A DNA stretch of 64,000 nt, taken from Nitrospirales bacterium (lineage in GTDB: Bacteria > Nitrospirota > Nitrospiria > Nitrospirales > UBA8639). The notes under the pieces were generated by a model. It saw nothing but the letters and a program-made list of their open reading frames with translations, was not told where the DNA came from and searched no databases. The stretch is from positions 124,001-188,000 of the forward strand of contig JAJDBM010000036.1 in NCBI GenBank assembly GCA_029261355.1. The letters are read 5' to 3'. Shown piece after piece: positions 39,555 through 48,980 of the stretch. Each line of letters begins with the position of its first letter. Positions within the stretch are counted from its first letter, which is position 1. The position numbers and the translations under genes are program-made.

Positions 39555-39717
39555 GAGCGGGTAGTCAATAAATACTAAACTTAGATAATGAAATTTCTAC
39601 AGCAGAAAAAAACTTAGCTTGGCAGAATCGTTGCGCGTCGTTCGGTCAGTGGAAATCGTTTCGATAATTGTTTGACCATATTCACAGTTTACGAGATTCC
39701 ATGCGTTACGGAGGATT

Positions 39718-41196
39718 TCAATTCAAGACAGATGTCATTGTTTTTTGAACATGCGCACGCATAAGATTGATCGCGGCAGGACCAATATCATTCAGTAATG
39801 TCAAGGTAACCTCGCGTGCCACTTCCTGACCAGGACGCCCATTAACAGAAATACGAGTATATCGAACATTGGTACATTTCAACGCATTTTCCAATTCAAT
39901 TTGATAGGTGGTGATCGCTTCAACAGAAAGCTCTTGCTTTCGTTCAAAGACCCGCTTAGGGTCGTCGACTAATAAGATGGCTAAACGAGGCTTACGCAAT
40001 GCCAGAGCATACAAGCGATGTACAATATTTGGACCATTTTTGGTAAGTCGATTTTTCACCCACATGTCATGGAGGTAACGATCTGTGAGCATTACAAAAT
40101 CGCGACGATCACGATGTATGATTTGGCCATCAAGATTTGTGCAATACCTGAAATAACCTGACGATAAAACCCAAAAGTTCCGAACGCTTTCTGGCAAAGA
40201 AGAATAGATGAGACTCAGCCCTCGACGCCAAAGGGGTTTGGAGACAATTGAAGCTATAGGTTGCTCACCGTATTGAGCACTAGACCCTCCGACGCTCTTT
40301 CGGCCTGCATGTTTCCAACTCGTGATGTGATGAAAGGTTTCAAAAGATATGGGATATCCATCAAAGACTTTCTTGAGAATTTCACTCACTGTCGTTTTCC
40401 CAACCCCATCAGCCCCGTGCAAAGTATAGAGAAATGGGTTACTCAAATGCATAAAAAATAGCCGCGCTTCTACATAATGCTTCAATGAAGTTTTCCAAGT
40501 AGATTTCAACGGCATTTTTACAGGCTTTGGAATTATACTCAACCTCTCCCTCATGGTCGCCGAAGACACTTCAGAAGAAAGACATTCCTTCACATCACTA
40601 TTCTTTACCCCTAACAATTCTGCGGCTTGCTCGGTAACATTCAGGTCACTTCCAGCCAAATGTAGAAGGGTTGATCGCATAGACTCCAGGACATTCTTTC
40701 GTAAGCTTTGCACAAAGATGAGAAAGAATCGCCAAGAATGATTGGGAACTGGGATTCCCGAGGTACAATCGACGTCTAGATCGTAGCTGTTAATCGTAAG
40801 GTTCGGAGTGATCACAATTTCATCACGAACCTCAAAATATACCCATGTACGTTCCTGCTGTTTCACTGAAAGAACTGGATCGAAAATTAAGATTAAAAAG
40901 GCGTGATCACTACGACGACTAGTCATCACCAAACCGAGCTCCTTTGCAAGATCGGCAAAAGCAGAATCAAGTTTTGTCCAAACAGCAGGTGGAGCCATTA
41001 GATCTACATCAAACGGTGCTCGAGCTGGCAACTCTTCATAGTCTCGAATAAAGACGAGTCCTGGAAACTGTTTTTCCCATGGAAATGAGAATAACTGCTC
41101 ATGAAAATACCGAAGCGCATCTGAAAACAACTGCATTTTTATATCGCTGTTCATTCCGTCAAGATTCAAAAGCTCCAAGACCTTTCCCACATACAA
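39718..41196 (-). CDS. fusion: nucleotidyltransferase-like N-terminus plus thymidylate-kinase-like C-terminus
   Basis: Residues about 45-110 contain RDYEELPARAPFDVDLMAPP, resembling the D-x-D strand of minimal nucleotidyltransferase-fold proteins. The C-terminal domain from about residue 255 is a P-loop kinase: LHGADGVGKTTVSEIL (Walker A, 261-269), FVMLTDRYLHDMWV as the DR-Y segment of dTMP-kinase-like enzymes, and FERKQELS as a LID-like stretch. A helical linker of about 100 residues joins them. The start is probably TTG 41196, or Met15 (41154). Similar kinases occur in capsule and lipopolysaccharide clusters with unknown acceptors. It may phosphorylate a sugar or lipid. Confidence 0.55.
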   Translation of the reverse strand: MYVGKVLELLNLDGMNSDIKMQLFSDALRYFHEQLFSFPWEKQFPGLVFIRDYEELPARAPFDVDLMAPPAVWTKLDSAFADLAKELGLVMTSRRSDHAFLILIFDPVLSVKQQERTWVYFEVRDEIVITPNLTINSYDLDVDCTSGIPVPNHSWRFFLIFVQSLRKNVLESMRSTLLHLAGSDLNVTEQAAELLGVKNSDVKECLSSEVSSATMRERLSIIPKPVKMPLKSTWKTSLKHYVEARLFFMHLSNPFLYTLHGADGVGKTTVSEILKKVFDGYPISFETFHHITSWKHAGRKSVGGSSAQYGEQPIASIVSKPLWRRGLSLIYSSLPESVRNFWVLSSGYFRYCTNLDGQIIHRDRRDFVMLTDRYLHDMWVKNRLTKNGPNIVHRLYALALRKPRLAILLVDDPKRVFERKQELSVEAITTYQIELENALKCTNVRYTRISVNGRPGQEVAREVTLTLLNDIGPAAINLMRAHVQKTMTSVLN

Positions 41197-41242
41197 CCTA
41201 TTCCCCTGTCATTCACTATGTTTTTTTTAAAGACCACCAAAG

Positions 41243-43489
41243 TTAAAACCAAGATTCAAGTTTCTCTAGAGCCAACCAAAATCCTGTACCTTGATCTTTA
41301 TGTCCTTGCCAAATTTCAGGAATAAAGCTTGCATTCGGAGCATACTTCTCCAATCCCTTCGCAAGGGCGGGAAAGTCAATCGTCCCAGCCCCAATCTGGA
41401 GACCTTCGCCATCCACACCGTCAGCATCCGCTAGATGGAGATGTGCAGTATGTGGTCCAATGAGTTGCACACATTCACTCATAGATAGTCCCAGATGATT
41501 GCAGGCTAAAGCAGAATGTGACACATCGAAACAGGTGCGTAGTCCAGTCTTTCGACAAAAGGCATCGACTTCATCTGGAATGACAAACAAGTTGTGAAAC
41601 CGTTGCCCTCCAAAATGCCATGGGAACGGTGGCATGGTCTGTGGAATGATCTCTACCCCTTTTAGATTCATACAGGACAACACATCGCCGAGCCTATCAT
41701 AGAGCTTTTCCCTCTCTTTAACACTCATCGGCTGATTCTGTGAAAAGCCACCAACATTCACAATGAGTTGTGGACAGTCAGTTTTTGGAAACCATTGCTT
41801 TAAAGAACGAGTGATATTTACAACATGCTCGAGATTTTTGACGGACTCCTGACGCCATTTCTGATTCTCTGCCACAAGGTCTAATACATGATCGCCTGCA
41901 AATAATTCAGGAGAATGCACAAGAAGTTGACTACTCAAAGGCTCTCGAAAAAAGCTCTTAAGATCAAGTTTAAGATCCTTGTAACTAAGATGAAACTCAA
42001 AAAGATTCGGTTTTACAAGACTGTGTAGTGTATAGAAATCATGGTAGCGGACGGGCACCCCCCAAGGACGCCTAAACTGGTACATACGCGGCTCGACAAT
42101 CCCTTCTCCAAGATCACTAGGATAGAAACAATCACCTTGTAAGATGGCTCGACGAGTTCGTCGGCCTATAAGGGCTGCTCGCCGATTAGGTTGAAGGCCA
42201 TTGCCTGGACTTTGAACCACGATCCACTCGTTGAGGATTTCTTCTCCTATCCCAATATCCGTCATAGCAACCAGGCTCTTCCCTAGTATTTCCCGATTCA
42301 TGAGTTCACCTTGCGACAAGGTACGTGTTTGCGAACCCCCAAGAGATTCTTCAACAACACGCACGGCTGCAACCATTTCAGCAAACTCCTGAGGTAGCAG
42401 GCTCACTTTGTGGTCATTGCCTTCTAGCTCACGATCCAGCGTAAAATGCTTTTCAATGACATTGGCTCCTTTGGCAACAGCAGCGACAGCCACCTGATAG
42501 CCTCGCTCATGTCCGGAATAGCCAACTGGCCCATTCACAAACTCTTTAAGACGATCAAGATAATTAAGATTCACATCCTTAAAGGGTGTGGGATACGTTG
42601 AGTTGCAGTGAAGTGGAACAAAGACCGTGCCAAACCTGCGAAGTAATGTAATCGCCTCAAGTATTTCGCCTTCATGGGACATTCCCGTTGATAGTAAGAC
42701 CGGTTTCCCCAGACTAGCCACAGCTTCTAGCAACTCATTATTGGTAAGATCGGCAGAGGCTATTTTGTATGCCTCGACTCCATATTCTTCCAACACCATG
42801 ACGCTCTTCAAATCCCATGGAGTGCATAGTGGAACAAGACCACAGCATTTACAGTGGTCAAAAGCTTTGAACAGGGAATCACGGCCAAGATTGAATCGCG
42901 ACAAAAGGTCAAGAGTGTACTGGGATCCAAGATCCTGCGAGCCATCGTTAGGATTGCCTCGATTCGCATACAATGTTTCCATGTCACGCATTTGGAATTT
43001 TGCACAGTTAGCCCCACTTTCAGCCGCTCGATCAATAAGTTGCTTGGCCCGGTCTAAATCGCCATTGTGATTGTTTCCAATTTCTGCAATCAAAAAGACC
43101 GGCTGGTTAGGTCCAATGACATGATTGCCAATGATGATTTCTTGCGCCGCCCGACGAGCAAAGGCAATAAGATGATTTTGAGCATCGATAAGGGGTATAA
43201 ATTCAATTCGCTCGGAAAAGAGTGTTTGAATATTATCTAATGACGCATTCATATCTGCCCAAACATACTCACTATTCGAAACGCTCGAAACCGGGACATT
43301 TAGATCGAAGTCTTTTCCGGACATGAGCCAACGTCGAATATCACCATCTGTCACCACACCCTCGAGTCGTCCATGTTCGGTAACTGAAAATACAATGCGA
43401 GATTTATTTTCACTGATCTTCTGTAATGCGGTTAACACACTATCCTCCGCAAACACGCAAAAGCGGGAGAGGTTACGCTCAACAATCAT
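41243..43489 (-). CDS. four-part nonulosonate synthase: CBS pair, NeuB, SAF and TIM-barrel isomerase-like domains
   Basis: A 748-residue protein. Residues about 5-115 are two CBS motifs (LEGVVTDGDIRRWLMSGKD in the first). Residues 125-385 are a NeuB synthase domain with LIAEIGNNHNGDL, AKFQM, LLSTGMSHEGEI, PLHCNSTYPTP, GYSGHERG and EKHFTLDRELEGNDHKVSL. Residues 403-460 are a SAF antifreeze-like domain (GKSLVAMTDIGIG to RRTRRAIL). Residues about 475-748 are a xylose-isomerase-like TIM barrel with TCFDVSHSALAC, HLHLADADG and PEIWQGH as likely metal ligands. NeuB condenses PEP with a 2-acetamido sugar to a nonulosonic acid. The barrel may isomerise or epimerise the substrate (inference). A cytidylyltransferase gene is 48 bases upstream. 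Confidence 0.88.
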   Translation of the reverse strand: MIVERNLSRFCVFAEDSVLTALQKISENKSRIVFSVTEHGRLEGVVTDGDIRRWLMSGKDFDLNVPVSSVSNSEYVWADMNASLDNIQTLFSERIEFIPLIDAQNHLIAFARRAAQEIIIGNHVIGPNQPVFLIAEIGNNHNGDLDRAKQLIDRAAESGANCAKFQMRDMETLYANRGNPNDGSQDLGSQYTLDLLSRFNLGRDSLFKAFDHCKCCGLVPLCTPWDLKSVMVLEEYGVEAYKIASADLTNNELLEAVASLGKPVLLSTGMSHEGEILEAITLLRRFGTVFVPLHCNSTYPTPFKDVNLNYLDRLKEFVNGPVGYSGHERGYQVAVAAVAKGANVIEKHFTLDRELEGNDHKVSLLPQEFAEMVAAVRVVEESLGGSQTRTLSQGELMNREILGKSLVAMTDIGIGEEILNEWIVVQSPGNGLQPNRRAALIGRRTRRAILQGDCFYPSDLGEGIVEPRMYQFRRPWGVPVRYHDFYTLHSLVKPNLFEFHLSYKDLKLDLKSFFREPLSSQLLVHSPELFAGDHVLDLVAENQKWRQESVKNLEHVVNITRSLKQWFPKTDCPQLIVNVGGFSQNQPMSVKEREKLYDRLGDVLSCMNLKGVEIIPQTMPPFPWHFGGQRFHNLFVIPDEVDAFCRKTGLRTCFDVSHSALACNHLGLSMSECVQLIGPHTAHLHLADADGVDGEGLQIGAGTIDFPALAKGLEKYAPNASFIPEIWQGHKDQGTGFWLALEKLESWF

Positions 43490-43537
43490 CTATTGACCGC
43501 CATTTTCTCTAACACGACAATCTCATTCCAAGGCATA

Positions 43538-44239
43538 TCATGTTAACTCATGAATACGAAAGAGGGATTCAATAATTGAAAAATCGGCTAAACTATCGAT
43601 CTCGAGCCCTTCGGCCTCATTCATAATAAATCCAGCAATTACCCCGCCGAGACGGTTGTTCTCATTACAAAGGAGGGGAGTTCGCGTTATATAGATTGAA
43701 CCATTCTCCTTGTACTTCTTGTCAGCTTGTGCAATCTCCTGACGACGCGGACGTTTTCGATAGTCATAGCCAGCCACCGGCGGTAGCCCTAAGCCGCTAG
43801 GGAATGACCAGAAAAATGCATGAGTCTCTATCACGCTGATCAGCGAGTCTGCATTGCTTAAATAAAATTCTTCGACTGCCCGTTCAATGGAACCCGGTAG
43901 ACGAAGCGGTGACGTAGGCTGCAAAAGCATGACCGCATCTGGACAGTCTCCCTGTTGAGACAATTCCTCAACTACATGAAGCAATACAGGCTCCGTAGGC
44001 GTTTCATCACCTGCAAGATGAGATGGACGAAGACTGGGCACCTCTGCACCAGAATCAATGGCCACTTTGGCAATTTCTTCACTGTCCGTAGAAACGATCA
44101 CTCTATCGATCACATCTCCTGCAGCTAATGCTTGATCAATGCTCCAGGTTATTAATGGTTTCGCTGCAAGCGGCAATAGATTTTTTCCTGGCAGCCCCTT
44201 GGACCCACCTCGTGCTGGAATAACGGCAATAATTTTCAA
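43538..44239 (-). CDS. CMP-nonulosonate cytidylyltransferase (NeuA-like)
   Basis: Activates a nonulosonic acid with CTP. MKIIAVIPARGGSKGLPGKN is the CTP-binding signature, RVIVSTDSEEIAKVA and MLLQPTSPLRLPGSIERAVE follow, and YKENGSIYITR is the family C-terminal segment. Length of 233 is typical. The start is a TTG with an AGGGA sequence seven bases before it; no ATG fits. It is the first gene of a small unit with the 748-residue synthase downstream, so the pair probably makes and activates one nonulosonic acid. Confidence 0.92.
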   Translation of the reverse strand: MKIIAVIPARGGSKGLPGKNLLPLAAKPLITWSIDQALAAGDVIDRVIVSTDSEEIAKVAIDSGAEVPSLRPSHLAGDETPTEPVLLHVVEELSQQGDCPDAVMLLQPTSPLRLPGSIERAVEEFYLSNADSLISVIETHAFFWSFPSGLGLPPVAGYDYRKRPRRQEIAQADKKYKENGSIYITRTPLLCNENNRLGGVIAGFIMNEAEGLEIDSLADFSIIESLFRIHELT

Positions 44240-44801
44240 GTATAATCCCTGAAAAATCCAAAAACAAAATGAAGTAAACCCTCATCTAGGTAAAGGATTG
44301 CAAAATCAAAGAGGAATACAGGCATATCAGTACATGATAAAGAATGGACTAGTTGAACGATTGTACGTTTCAGCAATATCGTCAGGATTAGAGGCTATAC
44401 TAATATTCAATTGTGATTGACCACTGATGGATTCTGTAATGTCTGTCACTATTAATCAAAGTGTTTATTTAAAATCCAGGCATCGATTGTGTTTCACAAT
44501 AAAGTCAATATAACATGGCCAGAAGGATGAAACGCAGGAATAATTATCAACAACGCATTACCATGGAGTCATGAAACCCTGGGCAACGAAACAGATAGAA
44601 AATTCATTTCGAGCTGAATATTTAATCACCTTAAGTAAATGGCCATAAATCTATTAAACCAGCCACTATAGTACACACGCATAGACTCACAGTGGATACC
44701 ATAAGAAATTTCGGGTATGTTTAAATTAACTTCAAAGAAACTTCTTCAAACAATACATTATTCGGACATTGGGAAATCATTGATTATCTAGAGGCTTGAG
44801 C
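44240..44801. other. intergenic region between divergent genes
   Basis: An AT-rich stretch of 562 bases between a minus-strand cytidylyltransferase gene and a plus-strand sulfotransferase gene. It should contain promoters for both directions. No gene, repeat or mobile-element end was recognised. Confidence 0.4.
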
Positions 44802-45773
44802 ATGTCTAAAAATCCAATATTTATTACAGGTGTCTACCGATCCGGGACAACTTTATTATCACGGGCATTGAATGATCACCCGAACATTTCTGTGACATAC
44901 GATACGATACATTTCATGAGGTTTCATTACCAGAAAGACCGCCAACTAGATCCCAACCTAATTGAGGAAATAATTAATGAAATTGAAGCAAGAGTTAGCC
45001 GTAGAAGTAATGCAAAGATAAATTTCACAAAAATTCGTACGACATTGAATGCCTCCAATAACCTCTCATACGGAGATCTCTATGAAGGGATAATGAAAGA
45101 ATTTTTGTTAAAAGGGGAAAAGTATATATGGGGTGAAAAAACTCAGCTTGCATGGAGTAAAATCCCTGATTTCCTGACAATGTTTCCTGATGGAAAGGCT
45201 ATACTTTTAATTCGTGACCCAAGAGATATTGTTTCTTCATACAAAAAATTTACAAATGAAGACGGGTTAAAATATCTTGACGGTGCCTTCACTTCTTTAT
45301 CATCTATGAATCATAGTAAATATTTCGAAAAATGTTTACACCCTGAAAATTTCAGGGTCATCAAATATGAAGAACTTGTCAGTAATTACGAAAAGGAATT
45401 GAAAAGTCTTTGTGAATGGATTGGTGTGCCATGGCATGAAACAATAATTGACATAGCGCGTTATCAAGATAATTATGGCAAACTATGGGGCAGTAACAGT
45501 TCCTACGGCGAATCCAAAAAGAATGTGGACAGGAACTCTATAGGTAAATATAAGCAACATTTAAGTAAGGTGGAAATATACTTTATTGAAATGATCCTTA
45601 GGACAAGTCTTGATAACTATAACTATCCATATTTCTCAAGCCATTTATCAGAGAAAGAGTGGACGGAATTGTATCAAATTTTAGATGATCCGTTTATTAA
45701 CTCAAGATATGTCCAGTGGCTAAAGAATAATCAGGGTGTAGAAGAGTATCCATCTGCTCCTCCCAGAGTATAG
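44802..45773 (+). CDS. PAPS-dependent sulfotransferase
   Basis: The N-terminus PIFITGVYRSGTTLLSRAL is the degenerate P-loop that binds the 5'-phosphosulfate of PAPS, and AILLIRDPRDIVSSYKKF is the 3'-phosphate-binding motif. Length of 323 is normal for the Sulfotransfer_1/3 type. The ATG at 44802, with GAGG eight bases before it, is preferred to an in-frame TTG two codons earlier. The base composition is much more AT-rich than genes to either side, and the strand is opposite, suggesting acquisition as a unit with the next gene. Likely adds sulfate to a glycan. Confidence 0.88.
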   Translation: MSKNPIFITGVYRSGTTLLSRALNDHPNISVTYDTIHFMRFHYQKDRQLDPNLIEEIINEIEARVSRRSNAKINFTKIRTTLNASNNLSYGDLYEGIMKEFLLKGEKYIWGEKTQLAWSKIPDFLTMFPDGKAILLIRDPRDIVSSYKKFTNEDGLKYLDGAFTSLSSMNHSKYFEKCLHPENFRVIKYEELVSNYEKELKSLCEWIGVPWHETIIDIARYQDNYGKLWGSNSSYGESKKNVDRNSIGKYKQHLSKVEIYFIEMILRTSLDNYNYPYFSSHLSEKEWTELYQILDDPFINSRYVQWLKNNQGVEEYPSAPPRV

Positions 45774-45856
45774 GCAGGAAAGTCCGTATATATTTTTAAA
45801 GTTTTTTTCCGGACACAATCAACCTGAGGCAAATGAAAAGAGAATAGGAGAAAAAA

Positions 45857-47194
45857 ATGAATGGTTCTGTATCATTTGTTCTGTGTGTTGATACCGAAGG
45901 TCCTCTCTATGAATCACTCTATGAGTTATTCAAAAGAGTAAATGCTCTTTTCCACATAAATCTTGAACCATCAAAGACAACGCTTGAAAAACTGAGATTA
46001 GGTGAAATTCCATTAAATGGTATGGAAGACGCTGTAAAGAAAGTGGTCGCCCCTGACATTAATGACCGAATTGACAATTGGGACGGAATTTCACGCAATA
46101 TACGTTTTTCCAAGTCTGATGAAGTTCGTAAGAGACTGCTTGATGATGATGGTAATCCAGTCATATTTAACTGGTATATATGTGATTGGGTGGATTTCAC
46201 AAATAATCCAAGGAGAAAAACTATCGGTTTGAATGGAATATTTTCAAACTATTATGATTTTTTTGGGTTAAAAGATCCACTCAACCCGCTCTATTTCCAC
46301 CACCATGGCATTCCGTATTCTGGATATTCCAATCATCCTTGCAAAAACTGGTCAAATACCAAAAGTCATATAATAAAACTTTCGGCAACATTACTTGATT
46401 ATGGCCATTTCTCCGCTAGCGTCAGGACACCGATTATGGCACCTGACATCAACAACTTTCTGGATCAACATTTCCCATTTGATATGAGCAACACATCGGC
46501 AGATACAGATGATCAACCCGATGTCATTAATCGCAGATTTTCTGACTGGATTGCGGCACCTGATGACTGGAGCATATATTCACCTGATTATCTTGATTAT
46601 AAGAAACCTGGTTCGATGAGACGACATATAGGTCGTAGTCTTCAACTAGGAAGTAGATATGGGAATCTTACATCTGATGAAATCCAAAAGGCTTTTGTCA
46701 AAGCAAATACAGGGGAACATGTTTTAATGTCAGCCCATATGCACGACTGGAAACATATTACAGGGATTTTCCCGTATTTAGATATGATTGACGAGACAAG
46801 AAAGAAATACCCAGGCGTAAAGTATGTAAATTCAACAGCGGTTGAGGCATTTCAGCATGTTCTCGATATTAAAACCACTTCACCTGCTACGTTTAAAGTT
46901 GAACTTACAGATAATATTTTTATCTGTAAGTCTGATAAGGATATATTTGGACCGCAACCATGGTTTTGCCTTAAATTAAAAAGTGGGGATTTTTATTGGG
47001 ATAACATGGACAGATTCAATGATAGACATTGGCAATATGTATTTGATGGATTGACCGTCCCACTAGAAGCAGTTGAACGTATTGGCATTGCTGCAAACGA
47101 TTTTTCTGGTAATACAACATGTAAATTATTTAATCTAAACAATAATAAATTATTACCAGTTAAGGCTGTTCATGGTGAAATAGAAAAGCTATAA
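45857..47194 (+). CDS. polysaccharide-deacetylase-like protein, uncertain
   Basis: The N-terminus SVSFVLCVDTEGPLYESLYE carries a strand ending in Asp-x-Glu, as in NodB-type deacetylases. The middle contains PLYFHHHGIPYSGYSNHPCK with several His that could bind metal, and HVLMSAHMHDWKHI in a position expected for the last histidine motif. The C-terminal 100 residues look like a beta-sandwich. Length is 445. No complete NodB motif set was confirmed, so the function is tentative. GGAG lies seven bases before the ATG. AT-rich and collinear with the sulfotransferase gene. Confidence 0.5.
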   Translation: MNGSVSFVLCVDTEGPLYESLYELFKRVNALFHINLEPSKTTLEKLRLGEIPLNGMEDAVKKVVAPDINDRIDNWDGISRNIRFSKSDEVRKRLLDDDGNPVIFNWYICDWVDFTNNPRRKTIGLNGIFSNYYDFFGLKDPLNPLYFHHHGIPYSGYSNHPCKNWSNTKSHIIKLSATLLDYGHFSASVRTPIMAPDINNFLDQHFPFDMSNTSADTDDQPDVINRRFSDWIAAPDDWSIYSPDYLDYKKPGSMRRHIGRSLQLGSRYGNLTSDEIQKAFVKANTGEHVLMSAHMHDWKHITGIFPYLDMIDETRKKYPGVKYVNSTAVEAFQHVLDIKTTSPATFKVELTDNIFICKSDKDIFGPQPWFCLKLKSGDFYWDNMDRFNDRHWQYVFDGLTVPLEAVERIGIAANDFSGNTTCKLFNLNNNKLLPVKAVHGEIEKL

Positions 47195-47712
47195 ATCATA
47201 AATGTAAACTCTCGTGATAGCCCGTCCCTTAAGAGCGCAGTATATTGATAAATGGCTCTGCACTAGGCTGTTCATGGACGATTAGTCATCTCCCCCCTGA
47301 TTCATTGGATACCTACATATAAGTAAGCTGGCCAGATTCGAAAAACTATCCGGTCAATAAAAAGATCATATCACCCGAAAAAAACGGACAAACGCTAAAA
47401 ATCAATTTGTCCTGCATGAGACTATCAACAGATCGCTCCCCTCACCTGCTCGATTGCTCAAAATCCTTGTACCTTTTCGCCTAATCATAGATTAACCTTC
47501 TAAACTCCTAGCACCAGCATTTTTGTGGAGTGGGTGATACGTTACTTGCGCCATAGGCAAAAACCACCTGCCCTAGCTTAGAAAGATTTCCGAATCTCAG
47601 GGTTTATGAATGAGGGGTCCGACCGAGGGTTTATTGCGTAACACAAAGCCTTTCTTGAAATTTCCTAGGTCTGTCACTAAAGCTAACATTAGCTGAGGAG
47701 AGTGGAAGTCAT
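47195..47712. other. intergenic region, possibly decayed sequence
   Basis: These 518 bases separate convergent genes. Several short frames are broken by stops. One minus-strand frame (47597-47800) partly overlaps the next gene and matches nothing recognised. It may hold debris of an insertion at the end of the AT-rich islet, but no terminal repeats were found. Confidence 0.35.
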
Positions 47713-48648
47713 CTAAACGGATATGCCAATATAATGCCAATCTAGATAAAGATTTCCCATAATTTGCATATTTGCTATGACCTTCGTATGCGGAATGCAA
47801 TTGATATCTTCCAAAGACTTTGTATCCATATCCCCAAAGTCATTATCACGTTCAAAGAAAGTAATTATTCCCCCGAGCGCATTAACTATGCCTTCAATAT
47901 ATTCTTTTGAATACAGCATGTAGACGCAATGATCATAATCATGTCGATCGAGGGAAATATCACCAATTCCCTCATATGATTGATTATTAAGAATAATTTT
48001 AGCCATGCAATTTACTTGTCCAATGGGGGTTCTCCATATCACCATTTTCCCTGCTACTCTCATAGCTTCAATAAGTGCCTCTTTTAAATTTGGGAAAAAA
48101 TGAAATAGATTAACAATAACGATGTCGTATGAATTATCTATTAATGGTAGATTCAAAGCATCGCAATGAACAAAATTGCAATTATCATCAAGCCCAAACA
48201 CTTTCTTACCCCACTGCAAATAAAAGTCTGTGGCATCAATGCCCGTATATTGAAACTGAGGATCGATAATCCTTCTAAAAGAACGAAGATAATGACCTGT
48301 GGCACACCCAATATCTAAAAATGATGAATGTTCCGTATATAAGTTTTTTGATTTTATTAAATTGGCAAAACTTTTAGATGATTCTTTTTCAGGTAAATCA
48401 CCTTTTGCCCTTTTGTAAAATGTATCACCAAGCATTTTAACTTCATCGAGATCCCATGGATTCCATTCTTGGGTCTCAGGACCAGACCGTAGGATGCTGG
48501 GAATACCGTCATAGACGTTATATTCATTTTCACATGATCCACAGATTAGTTTCCCCCCTGAGGATGTTAAGAAAAGATCTGGATTCTTACATGAAATACA
48601 TTGCAGTTTCTTCAATAATTTTGTGGGGAGCATGTTACTCAAACTCAT
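47713..48648 (-). CDS. SAM-dependent methyltransferase with N-terminal zinc-ribbon-like region
   Basis: The first 50 residues contain LLKKLQCISCKNPDLFLTSS and KLICGSCENEY, two Cys-x-x-Cys pairs forming a Trm112-like zinc ribbon. FLDIGCATGHYLRSFRR is motif I at about residue 117, and NSYDIVIVNLFHFFPNL is the motif-II region. Length is 311. The gene is AT-rich like the preceding two but lies on the minus strand. It probably modifies a glycan or an associated lipid; the target is unknown. Confidence 0.82.
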   Translation of the reverse strand: MSLSNMLPTKLLKKLQCISCKNPDLFLTSSGGKLICGSCENEYNVYDGIPSILRSGPETQEWNPWDLDEVKMLGDTFYKRAKGDLPEKESSKSFANLIKSKNLYTEHSSFLDIGCATGHYLRSFRRIIDPQFQYTGIDATDFYLQWGKKVFGLDDNCNFVHCDALNLPLIDNSYDIVIVNLFHFFPNLKEALIEAMRVAGKMVIWRTPIGQVNCMAKIILNNQSYEGIGDISLDRHDYDHCVYMLYSKEYIEGIVNALGGIITFFERDNDFGDMDTKSLEDINCIPHTKVIANMQIMGNLYLDWHYIGISV

Positions 48649-48980
48649 AAAGAATTTTCCTTAACTCTCGAAATTAAACGGGTAGAATTCCACAGAGCCT
48701 ATAATTGTGGAAAACGTGAAGAGCCCTGGGCTCTCCCCTGTTTACTTAGACAGGTCTTGCCGATTTCCTTAAGTCAATCAATGGCAGTGCACACCCCTAG
48801 AATAGTTCATTCCTTCATCTTTTCTGTATGACTAAACATTCTATTGGTTGTGAGCTTCAGAAAAAACTTCCCTCAACTACTAAGACAGGGTCCGTGGCCA
48901 TGTCGGGTGAACGAGCTGGATTACGTTTTGTGACTTGAGTGACTTCTCTTATGAAACTTATCCGAATCTACCTTTACCTT
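48649..48980. other. intergenic region
   Basis: Nothing recognised in 332 bases between two minus-strand genes. Confidence 0.4.

Noticed and set aside
42627-43070. 147-codon plus-strand frame inside the fused synthase gene
   Set aside because: Antisense to strongly conserved NeuB motifs; no ribosome binding site or family resemblance.
47597-47800. 67-codon minus-strand frame beside the zinc-ribbon methyltransferase gene
   Set aside because: It overlaps the end of that gene, has no recognisable similarity, and lies in a stretch otherwise full of stops. Not called as a gene.
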